Shown here one piece after another: positions 1-6,413 of a stretch of DNA of 16,033 nucleotides. The translations under genes and the position numbers were made by a program. How positions within the stretch are numbered: position 1 is the first letter of the stretch; each line of letters opens with the position of its first letter. This stretch comes from Planctomycetaceae bacterium (GTDB lineage Bacteria; Planctomycetota; Planctomycetia; Pirellulales; UBA1268): assembly GCA_018694455.1 (NCBI GenBank), contig JABHNP010000119.1:1-16033 (forward strand). The letters run 5' to 3'. Below the pieces are notes generated by a model. It was not told the DNA's origin and did not search any database. It saw only the letters and a program-made list of their open reading frames with translations.

Positions 1-378
1 CTCGATGGAGAACACGACTTTTTTTCTTAGTGTTTTACTTGTTATAAACAGGTCGCTAACTATTTTTTCAAATATATCAGATGGTATTTTTCGCTTTCCA
101 AGAAAATTATCTCTGATCATCACAGGAATCGGAAGCCTAATATAATCGAACTGGCCGTTACCTCTATAATTATATTCTCTCCCAAGATATATCGCGTTCA
201 AAACCAGAGGCCAAAGCCATGCTTGCATCATTGTAGTGGAAGTTCTTTGCGCACCAATATGTAAAATTACCCCTGTAGAATGCAAATTTTCCGTTTCTAT
301 TAACTCATTTATTGAATTTCTTTTTGCGAACACGTTTTTAATTAGAGGTTCATTGTTTTGAAAGTACGTATCAAACAT
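1..378 (-). CDS. P-loop sulfotransferase-like protein, N-terminal part (runs off window)
   Basis: The minus strand is open from an ATG at 378 to base 1 without a stop, giving 126 residues of a protein that continues beyond the window. Residues 36-49 read GVILHIGAQRTSTT, the PAPS-phosphate-binding loop typical of bacterial sulfotransferases (family pattern HIGxxRTGTTxLQ). These enzymes move sulfate from PAPS to sugars, lipids or proteins. About 36 residues precede the loop, somewhat longer than is common, so the true start could be internal or the N-terminus could have been created by the junction with the porin. A GTG lies eight codons upstream, and an in-frame stop lies just beyond it; no Shine-Dalgarno is visible. 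Codon use (AGA, AGG, ATA) and about 35% GC differ from the rest of the window, suggesting foreign origin. The acceptor cannot be inferred. The C-terminal 3'-phosphate-binding and catalytic parts are not seen. Confidence 0.72.
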   Translation of the reverse strand, partial: MFDTYFQNNEPLIKNVFAKRNSINELIETENLHSTGVILHIGAQRTSTTMMQAWLWPLVLNAIYLGREYNYRGNGQFDYIRLPIPVMIRDNFLGKRKIPSDIFEKIVSDLFITSKTLRKKVVFSIE

Positions 379-1226
379 TTGGAGACAACACGACTGGAAC
401 ACAGCTCAGTGATGATGGTGGTGTTACCTTTTCGTCACGACTTACCCATCTGATTCATTACGATGAACCATCTGATGGACGGTACTTGCTACATGTTGGA
501 ACGGGGTTTATTTACTCGCAGCTAGGTGGGGATTCAAACACAAATGCCACCTTTGCCAAGAGTTTCCGTTCTAGTACGTTCCCCGAATTCTTTGTTGGTG
601 ATCCATCAGCAGGTGGAAAAATTACAGCCGCTGGGACTCCTTTGGTCCTAGATACGGGCCGCTTTCAGGCGACCGACTTCACTCTTTATCACTTTGAATT
701 TGCGTTTAACCGTGGCCAATTTAATTTTCAAAGTGAGGTCATGTTGGAACCTGTAAATCAGAAAATAGGTCCACTCCTCCTCCAGTCTGGCGCATACATG
801 CAATGCGGCTATTTCCTTACAGGAGAACATGCAAATTACTTGAAACAAGCTGGTGTGTTTGATTACAACGTCAATCCATTTACGCCATTTTTTGGAACTG
901 GTCGTAAGGGACGAGTTCGAGGGTGGGGTGCATGGGAGGTGGCTTTCCGTTGGTCGTATGTCGACATGGCAAATCGTGGATATGACACAGCGAATAATCT
1001 TCCTGATCCGACGAGCAACTTTGCTCCACCAGAACCTCAATTCGGCGTCCTCAATGAATCTACATTGGCATTGAACTGGTGGTGGAATCGTTCGATGCGG
1101 GTGCAGCTGAATTGGATCCATAGTATGCCGAACTACACAGGGAGGACGACAAGTAAGAACGCTCCGGCTATTACTGGCCTGGTTCCCTTTGATATTATTG
1201 GCACACGATTTCAAGCTGAATTTTAG
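342..1226 (+). pseudogene. Phosphate-selective porin O/P-like outer-membrane porin, 5'-truncated
   Basis: The frame is open from 342 (after a TAA at 339) to the TAG at 1224-1226 but has no ATG or GTG; the first possible start, a TTG at 486, lies inside conserved sequence. Porin-like sequence is recognisable from about base 366 (GDNTTG, then DGRYLLHVGTGF). Further on come the hallmarks of Porin_O_P proteins: QSGAYMQCGYFLTGEH, GVFDYNVNPFTPFF, GWGAWEVAFRWSYVDM, LNWWWNRSMRVQLNW, and a final strand ending GTRFQAEF with a C-terminal Phe, as outer-membrane barrels have. Family members are roughly 400-500 residues, so about the first third to half (signal peptide, early strands) is missing. It is replaced at 342-378 by AT-rich DNA carrying an opposing sulfotransferase-like gene. 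What remains would not be exported, hence the pseudogene call. If the junction is an assembly artefact, this is simply the 3' part of an intact porin gene. Confidence 0.85.
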
Positions 1227-1229
1227 GAG
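1225..1229 (+). promoter_or_regulatory. Shine-Dalgarno of the Cys-rich gene, overlapping the porin stop
   Basis: AGGAG begins within the porin TAG stop codon and lies 5 nt before the ATG at 1235. The overlap of stop codon and ribosome-binding site indicates translational coupling of the two genes and supports this start. Confidence 0.7.
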
Positions 1230-1234
1230 ACAGT

Positions 1235-1621
1235 ATGCGGTCAATTCTTTTCATGATATTTTTTTTAATCTGTAGTGTTTCTGCAGAGGAGAAGGAGATT
1301 ATCCCAAATAATCGAGATGGCCATTGTGACCTCTGTGGAAGTTGTCAGTGCATTCGACGGGTTCCCGTGGTTAAGCCAACAACAAAGAAAATAGAGAAAA
1401 TATGTGTACACGTAAAATATGAAGATGAGGTGATACCAGGCCCGAGTTGCCTATGCGGAGAACATCACGGGGACGATGCGTGTGGCTGCTTTTGGTACCG
1501 GTTGTGGAAGCCCACGTGGGCGAAGGTAATTACTAAAAAGATTCCTGTTTCAACGCGTGTGACTCGAGAAGTTCCTAGTTATGAATGGGTTGTCGAAGAA
1601 CGTTGCTGCCAATGTCAATAA
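1235..1621 (+). CDS. Small exported cysteine-rich protein (function unknown)
   Basis: A 128-residue protein with a clear signal peptide (hydrophobic residues 4-13, likely cleavage after SVSA at 17). The mature part has 12 cysteines, clustered as CDLCGSCQC (31-39), CLCGEHHGDDACGC (72-85) and CCQC near the C-terminus, with histidines among them. Between the clusters are basic, valine-rich stretches (KPTTKKIEKICVHVKYED; KVITKKIPVSTRVTREVPSYEWVVEE). I associate this layout, ending in a V-P-x-Y-x-W-V-V-E-x-x-C-x-x-C-like motif, with planctomycete hypothetical proteins; no biochemical role is known to me. The cysteines could bind metal or form disulfides outside the cytoplasm. The start follows a good AGGAG 8 bp after the porin stop, so the two genes are probably co-translated. 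If the porin has lost its promoter and 5' end, expression of this gene may also be affected. Confidence 0.85.
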   Translation: MRSILFMIFFLICSVSAEEKEIIPNNRDGHCDLCGSCQCIRRVPVVKPTTKKIEKICVHVKYEDEVIPGPSCLCGEHHGDDACGCFWYRLWKPTWAKVITKKIPVSTRVTREVPSYEWVVEERCCQCQ

Positions 1622-1782
1622 TTTCAAACGGATCAATGCTTTTGGTACGCTGTATGGCACTCTTATTTGCTACTCTAGTACTCGGTATCCAGAGGAGTGG
1701 GTTCGCGAAAGCCAGAATGCAGTCGGAGCCTTGCAGCCACGGAGTCTTCTTACTCTGTTTGTTTTCTCGGAGTCTTTTTTGA
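1612..1782 (+). CDS. Possible 56-residue hydrophobic peptide (doubtful)
   Basis: An ATG overlapping the last codons of the Cys-rich gene opens a 56-codon frame beginning MSIISNGSMLLVRCMALLFA, with a single hydrophobic segment at about residues 9-25 that could be a signal peptide or anchor. The remainder (QRSGFAKARMQSEP... then another hydrophobic run) resembles nothing I know. No Shine-Dalgarno is seen. The overlap would suit translational coupling, and otherwise 1622-1818 is an ordinary spacer. It may be chance. Confidence 0.2.
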   Translation: MSIISNGSMLLVRCMALLFATLVLGIQRSGFAKARMQSEPCSHGVFLLCLFSRSLF

Positions 1783-1818
1783 GCACGCTTTTTTTGAGCC
1801 AGGCAGATTGTCCGTAAC

Positions 1819-2715
1819 ATGCATCAAAGCAAACGAGTACTTCTCGTTGAAAACCCAAATGCTGGTGCACGTGAAAAGCAGGTGCTGCTCAATGATCTAC
1901 GGGAAGGACTCCTGTCGGCTGGTTTTTCCGTTGAGCAGGAGAGTGAACCTGAAAAAATCCGTCAGCATATCCATGCAGCTTCTCGGTCGGAAGAAAATAC
2001 ATTGGCGTGTGTTATTTGCGCCGGCGGTGATGGCACGATTGGCATGGTTGCGAATTGGACCGATGCAACAACACCACTTGCAATACTCCCACTAGGGACA
2101 GAAAATGTCCTAGCGAAACAACTTGGATTTCATGTCGACATTAGGCAGCTCATCGATCGGATAAGTAGTTCAAAAACATTTTCAATTGATGCAGGAGAAG
2201 CCAACGGACATCTTTTTTTGGCAGTTGCTTCAGTTGGTTTTGATGCCGAAGTGGTTCGGCTTCTCAGTGCCCAACGAACTGGTCATATCGATCACACAAC
2301 ATGGATTGCACCAATTTTACGGGCGATTGGAGGCTATCATTTCCCCCTGATTCGTGTCTGGACTGAAGGAAAGAAAAAAGCAATTCATACGCGATGGGCA
2401 TTTGTCCTCAACGTACCGCGATATGCACTTGGATTGAAATTTGTTGCGGAGGGTGATTGTACTGACGGCCAACTCGATCTGTGTTGTTTTCGTGGTGGAC
2501 ATTGGTGGAATGGAATTTGTTATTTTATCGGAGTTGTTTTTGGATGGCACAGAAGCTGGCGTGACACACACGTTGAACAAGTGACATCAATTTTGATTGA
2601 ATCTGATGAATCAGTTCCATATCAGCTCGATGGCGATCCTGGTGGTGAACTGCCGGTTAGAATCCGGGTTCTTCCGGGTCGTCTCACATTTGTTGGCAGC
2701 TCGCCTGACTCTTGA
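1819..2715 (+). CDS. Diacylglycerol/lipid kinase family protein (YegS/BmrU-like)
   Basis: A 298-residue protein with the DAGK catalytic-domain layout: the N-terminal strand VLLVENPNAG (7-16), the nucleotide-binding GGDGT loop at 69-73, and PLGTENVLAK at 91-100, matching the family's PLGTxNxxA. A C-terminal beta-rich half follows (VGFDAEVV, then LNVPRYALGLKF, then QLDLCCFRGG, and QLDGDPGG near the end). Members phosphorylate diacylglycerol or similar lipids with ATP at the inner face of the membrane; some bacterial members act on ceramide, sphingosine or other lipids, so the substrate is open. Length is normal. An in-frame TGA seven codons upstream leaves this ATG as the only usual start; no Shine-Dalgarno precedes it. 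It lies 197 bp after the Cys-rich gene, so co-transcription is possible but unproven. The gene ends in a strong hairpin. Confidence 0.92.
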   Translation: MHQSKRVLLVENPNAGAREKQVLLNDLREGLLSAGFSVEQESEPEKIRQHIHAASRSEENTLACVICAGGDGTIGMVANWTDATTPLAILPLGTENVLAKQLGFHVDIRQLIDRISSSKTFSIDAGEANGHLFLAVASVGFDAEVVRLLSAQRTGHIDHTTWIAPILRAIGGYHFPLIRVWTEGKKKAIHTRWAFVLNVPRYALGLKFVAEGDCTDGQLDLCCFRGGHWWNGICYFIGVVFGWHRSWRDTHVEQVTSILIESDESVPYQLDGDPGGELPVRIRVLPGRLTFVGSSPDS

Positions 2716-2734
2716 AGCTGGCTTTCAAGAGTCA
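2706..2734 (+). terminator. Hairpin overlapping the lipid-kinase stop codon
   Basis: A perfect 11-bp inverted repeat (TGACTCTTGAA / TTCAAGAGTCA) with a 7-nt loop contains the TGA stop. No U-run follows, so it is not a textbook intrinsic terminator. It sits between convergent genes (lipid kinase and mog) and could serve both strands, or protect the 3' end of the message. Confidence 0.5.
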
Positions 2735-2779
2735 TCTTAGATCCTTGAGTGAAGCGGGAGTCGTTTGAGGCACAGGCTG

Positions 2780-2798
2780 TTGTTCATGTTCAGAACAA
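2780..2798 (-). terminator. Weak hairpin downstream of mog
   Basis: TTGTTC and GAACAA form a 6-bp stem around a 7-nt loop starting 7 nt beyond the mog stop. There is no U-tract on the minus strand. It is offered only as the likeliest 3' end structure of the cysD-cysNC-mog transcript. Confidence 0.25.
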
Positions 2799-2804
2799 TT
2801 TGGC

Positions 2805-3359
2805 CTACTTACCTCGGGGGCGAAATGCCTGAATGCGTTGCGGGTCTGTTTCCAAGTAGGGGGCGTGTGCATTGCCGGTATGGATAAGATCAATACAGTA
2901 AGGAATTGCCGGGAAAATTGCATCGAGACATTGATGGATACTCTTTGGTCGCCCCGGAAGATTAACGACCAGAGCGTTACCACAAACTCCGGCAGTTTGC
3001 CGTGAGAGAATGGCAGTGGGTACATATTGAAGTGATACCTGTCGCATGAGTTCACCAAAACCTGGCAGGAGTTTAGAGCAGACTCGTTCAGTTGCTTCAG
3101 GCGTTACGTCACGAGGCGCTGGACCGGTACCACCTGTCGTGATAACAAGACAACATCCATTTTGCGACATGCTTTCAATAGCCGTGGAGACACTCTGGAT
3201 TTCATCAGAAACAATCTGAATCTCAGAGTCCCACGGGACTATAAGTACTTCTTGAAGATAATTTTGAATTGCAGGCCCACCCTCGTCAGCATACACACCA
3301 CGACTCGCGCGGTCTGAGACGGTCAGAATGCCAATACGAATTGGAGACCTGTTATTCAT
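2805..3359 (-). CDS. mog: Molybdopterin adenylyltransferase (MogA)
   Basis: A 184-residue protein closely resembling E. coli Mog, which adenylylates molybdopterin with ATP before molybdate insertion. Visible motifs are the N-terminal IGILTVSDRASRGVYADEGG, the MPT-binding TTGGTGPAPRDVTPEAT (74-90), PGFGELMRQVSLQYVPTAIL (99-118) and ALVVNLPGRPKSIHQCLDA. D52 (in SDE) and D84 (in RDVTP) correspond to the two aspartates known to be essential in E. coli Mog. The C-terminal end (YLETDPQRIQAFRPRGK) also follows Mog rather than the shorter MoaB proteins. Its ATG lies 20 bp after the cysNC stop on the same strand, so it is very probably the third gene of that operon. No other molybdenum-cofactor gene is in the window. 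Confidence 0.95.
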   Translation of the reverse strand: MNNRSPIRIGILTVSDRASRGVYADEGGPAIQNYLQEVLIVPWDSEIQIVSDEIQSVSTAIESMSQNGCCLVITTGGTGPAPRDVTPEATERVCSKLLPGFGELMRQVSLQYVPTAILSRQTAGVCGNALVVNLPGRPKSIHQCLDAIFPAIPYCIDLIHTGNAHAPYLETDPQRIQAFRPRGK

Positions 3360-3379
3360 CTATTCATCGAATCCATGAC

Positions 3380-5314
3380 TCACCCAAGGACACCTTTTGT
3401 CTCGAGAAGTTCGATGATGGCCTCCACACATCGACTCACCGGAAGTTCGTCTGTTGGAAGAACAAGATCTGCCTGTGTTGGAGGTTCGTACGGTGCCGAT
3501 ACGCCAGGGAAGTTACCCAGTTCACCAGCATCTGCTTTTGCATACTGGCCTTTTTCATCACGTTCTCGACAGATTTCAATGGGTGCCGAGAGGTGAATAG
3601 TAAGAAATCGTTCTGTGCCAACAAGTTCGGCAGCTTTGTGGCGAGACTGTGCATCAGGTGCAACGAAGGCAGCAATCACAATTAAACCAGCATCATTTGC
3701 AATCTTTGCAACTTCGACAGAACGTCGCAGATTCTCACTCCGTTGGCTTGCTGAGAAGCCAAGGTCACGGCTTATGCCAAGTCGCATGGCCTGTCCGTCA
3801 AGTGACATCACGGCACGTCCATCATCAAACAGCCTGCGCTCCAGTGCCTGAGCAACTGTTGTTTTGCCTGAGCCAGTGAGACCCGTAATAAGAATTGTCA
3901 CTGGTTTTTGACCAAATCGAGCGAAACGTTCCTCAGGCGTCACTTCGCTTAAAGAAGCAGTGAGTCCTTCGGTGGCTGGCTCATCGTCCCAGTGGGCCGC
4001 CCCTTCTTCTCGCTCACGATCGAGAATCATGCCGGCCCCAACGGTCCCGTTTGTGAGTCGATCAATAATGATGAATGAACCAGTCGCTCGGTTCCTTCGA
4101 TAGGCATCATGAGCAATAGGAACGGCAAGCGTCACCGCACAGCGACCAATCTCATTTAGTGCTAACGTTGGTGCTGGTTCTCGATGAAGTGTATTGATAT
4201 CAACTCGATATCTGAGGGAACTGACTCGTCCTGGAGTGACCTTACCGGTTTGTTTAAAAAGATATTCTTTTCCCGGGACAAGTGCCGTTTCATCCATCCA
4301 GACAAGCATGGCTTCAAATTTTTGATCAACCTTGGGAAGATTACCAGCGCGCACAATCATGTCACCACGACTGGAATCAATTTCATCCTCAAGGGTAAGA
4401 GTGACTGACTGCGGCGCGAAGGCCTCATCACGTTCTCCATCGAAAGTCACGATCGACTGTATACGACTCTTCTTGCGAGATGGCAAAGTGATAATCTCAT
4501 CACCTTTGCGAATGATTCCTGATGCGATAGTGCCTGCGAAACCCCGAAAGTCAAGGTTCGGACGTGTCACGTATTGAACAGGAAAACGAAAATCTTCCAT
4601 ATTTCGATCTGATCCGATGTAGACAGATTCCAGAAGCGTCATGAGAGGCGGGCCCTCATGCCATGACATCTTGTCACTGTTGGAAACAACATTATCGCCT
4701 TTCAGTGCAGAAATTGGCATAAAGTGCACGTCAGGTAAATCAAGTCGGGCAGCAAAGTCGATGTAGTCGCGCCGAATGGATTCAAATGCTTCCTGACCGT
4801 AGTCCACAATATCCATTTTGTTTATGGCTACGATAATGTGTTTGATTCCAAGAAGAGACACGATAAATGAATGTCGTTTTGTTTGAGGAAGAACACCGTG
4901 CCGTGCATCAATTAAAATAACGGCGAGATCAGCAGTCGACGCGCCGGTGGCCATGTTCCGTGTGTACTGCTCATGGCCAGGTGTATCAGCGATTATAAAT
5001 TTTCTTTTGTCGGTCGAGAAATAACGATAGGCGACATCGATTGTTATTCCTTGCTGACGCTCATCCTCGAGTCCATCAGTAAAAAGTGCGAGATCAACCT
5101 CTTCACCAGTCGTCCCGTAACGCGTCGTATCTTTCTTTATTGCAGTGAGTTGATCTTCATAAATCATTTTCGACTCGTAAAAGAGTCGACCGATAAGGGT
5201 GCTTTTGCCGTCATCCACACTGCCACAAGTGATGAACCTCAGAAGTTCTTTTTGCTCATGTTGTGCGAGGTATTCATCAATATCGGTTGCAATAAGTGCT
5301 GATTGGTGTGACAT
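3380..5314 (-). CDS. cysNC: Bifunctional sulfate adenylyltransferase subunit 1 / adenylylsulfate kinase (CysNC)
   Basis: A 644-residue fusion. The N-terminal part is the GTPase subunit of ATP sulfurylase: Walker A GSVDDGKST (31-39), DTPGH (110-114), NKMD (165-168), then EF-Tu-like beta-barrel domains ending near 450. With CysD and GTP hydrolysis it drives formation of adenylylsulfate (APS). The C-terminal part from about 465 is APS kinase: P-loop GLTGSGKT near 475, LDG-x-x-x-R, DLGFSASQRSENLRRSVEVA, and the lid region PGVSAPYEPP. It makes PAPS, the sulfate donor for sulfotransferases and for reduction. The usual DGDNVRHG is here DGQAMRLG: the first Asp is kept and the second is Gln. The ATG is 3 bp after the cysD stop, so the pair is coupled. 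No cysH, cysI or cysJ is in the window. Confidence 0.97.
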   Translation of the reverse strand: MSHQSALIATDIDEYLAQHEQKELLRFITCGSVDDGKSTLIGRLFYESKMIYEDQLTAIKKDTTRYGTTGEEVDLALFTDGLEDERQQGITIDVAYRYFSTDKRKFIIADTPGHEQYTRNMATGASTADLAVILIDARHGVLPQTKRHSFIVSLLGIKHIIVAINKMDIVDYGQEAFESIRRDYIDFAARLDLPDVHFMPISALKGDNVVSNSDKMSWHEGPPLMTLLESVYIGSDRNMEDFRFPVQYVTRPNLDFRGFAGTIASGIIRKGDEIITLPSRKKSRIQSIVTFDGERDEAFAPQSVTLTLEDEIDSSRGDMIVRAGNLPKVDQKFEAMLVWMDETALVPGKEYLFKQTGKVTPGRVSSLRYRVDINTLHREPAPTLALNEIGRCAVTLAVPIAHDAYRRNRATGSFIIIDRLTNGTVGAGMILDREREEGAAHWDDEPATEGLTASLSEVTPEERFARFGQKPVTILITGLTGSGKTTVAQALERRLFDDGRAVMSLDGQAMRLGISRDLGFSASQRSENLRRSVEVAKIANDAGLIVIAAFVAPDAQSRHKAAELVGTERFLTIHLSAPIEICRERDEKGQYAKADAGELGNFPGVSAPYEPPTQADLVLPTDELPVSRCVEAIIELLETKGVLG

Positions 5315-5317
5315 AGA

Positions 5318-6229
5318 CTAAAAGTATCCCTCTTTCTTCTTCTTCTCCATGGAGCCCGCTTCATCGGAGTCAATGAGTCTTCCTTGTCGTTCTGAGAATG
5401 TGGTCAGGAGCATTTCCTGAATGATTTCTGGAAGGGTCGTTGCCTTTGAGTCAACGGCACCAGAGAGCGGGTAGCAACCAAGTGTTCGGAATCGAACATT
5501 TCGCATTTCTGGTTTCTCATTTGGTTCTAATTGCATTCGATCATCATCGACCATGATCATGACACCTTCTCGCCACACAATCGGCCGTTCTTTTGCAAAG
5601 TACAGCGGCACAATTGGTATTTGCTCAAGATGGATGTACTGCCAGACATCGAGCTCAGTCCAATTCGAAAGTGGAAATACTCGTATGCTTTCGTTTTTCT
5701 TGACCTTTGTGTTGTAGAGATTCCATAACTCAGGCCGTTGGTTTTTTGGGTCCCAGCGATGAAATTCGTCACGAAAAGAAAAGACCCGTTCTTTAGCGCG
5801 ACTTTTTTCTTCATCGCGACGAGCACCACCGAAGGCTGCATCAAAACGATATTTATCAAGTGCCTGCCGCAATGCCTGAGTCTTCATGACGTCAGTGTGT
5901 ACTTTGCTGCCATGCGTAAAGGGATTAATTCCTTGAGCCCGGCCTTCTTCATTAACATGCACAATAAGTTTAAAACCTAATTCTTTAGCAATGTAATTAT
6001 CCCGCAATTCATACATTTCCTGAAACTTCCAGGTAGTGTCGACATGCATAAGCGGAAATGGTGGCTTGGCAGGGTAGAAAGCCTTTTCGGCTAATCGAAC
6101 CATCACAGCCGAATCTTTACCAACCGAGTAGAGCATGACGGGGTTGTCGAACTCGGCAGCTACCTCACGGATAATGTGAATGCTTTCGGCTTCAAGCTGT
6201 CGAAGGTGGGTGAGCGAGTAGGCGGTCAT
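5318..6229 (-). CDS. cysD: Sulfate adenylyltransferase subunit 2 (CysD)
   Basis: A 303-residue protein of normal family length and the first gene of the cysD-cysNC-mog operon. It is the PP-loop ATP pyrophosphatase-type catalytic subunit of ATP sulfurylase: YSVGKDSAVM at 34-43 is the ATP-binding loop. The family stretches HVDTTWKFQEMYELRD, AFGGARRDEEKSRAKERVFS, WTELDVWQYIHLEQIPIVPL and GCYPLSG are present, and the C-terminal end SMEKKKKEGYF is diagnostic. With CysN it converts sulfate and ATP into APS and pyrophosphate in the cytoplasm. The ATG at 6229 has only a weak ribosome-binding site. A symmetric element at 6255-6280 lies 25 bases upstream of it, in the 5' leader or promoter. The gene is divergent from the sulfatase at 6414. 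Confidence 0.97.
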   Translation of the reverse strand: MTAYSLTHLRQLEAESIHIIREVAAEFDNPVMLYSVGKDSAVMVRLAEKAFYPAKPPFPLMHVDTTWKFQEMYELRDNYIAKELGFKLIVHVNEEGRAQGINPFTHGSKVHTDVMKTQALRQALDKYRFDAAFGGARRDEEKSRAKERVFSFRDEFHRWDPKNQRPELWNLYNTKVKKNESIRVFPLSNWTELDVWQYIHLEQIPIVPLYFAKERPIVWREGVMIMVDDDRMQLEPNEKPEMRNVRFRTLGCYPLSGAVDSKATTLPEIIQEMLLTTFSERQGRLIDSDEAGSMEKKKKEGYF

Positions 6230-6254
6230 CGGGTCTCACGGTAAGGAAAGTGAA

Positions 6255-6280
6255 GATTTTCACCTACTGTAGGAAAAATC
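6255..6280. promoter_or_regulatory. Dyad-symmetric element upstream of cysD
   Basis: CCTACTGTAGG (6263-6273) is a perfect 5+1+5 inverted repeat, flanked by GATTTT on the left and AAAATC on the right, which are also complementary. The whole 26-base element could be an operator for a dimeric regulator or an RNA hairpin in the cysD leader. It lies between the divergent cysD and sulfatase genes and could influence either. No clear -35/-10 pair was recognised. Confidence 0.35.
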
Positions 6281-6413
6281 AGGACCACGAAGCAATTCCG
6301 CCTCAGCCCTACATTTTTTGCGTATTTGGCAAGATTTCGTGTGTACATTTTGGAGATTGCGAATATGGGTAATTTAGTGGAATGACTGATATTTTCTTCC
6401 GGAGTCCCTCGGC

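Noticed and set aside
648..1244. A 198-codon open frame on the minus strand
   Set aside because: It is antisense to the clearly conserved porin sequence, and its translation shows no recognisable motif or signal.
1697..2095. A 132-codon plus-strand frame overlapping the lipid-kinase start
   Set aside because: Its second half overlaps conserved kinase sequence (GGDGT region) in another frame; there is no ribosome-binding site or motif.
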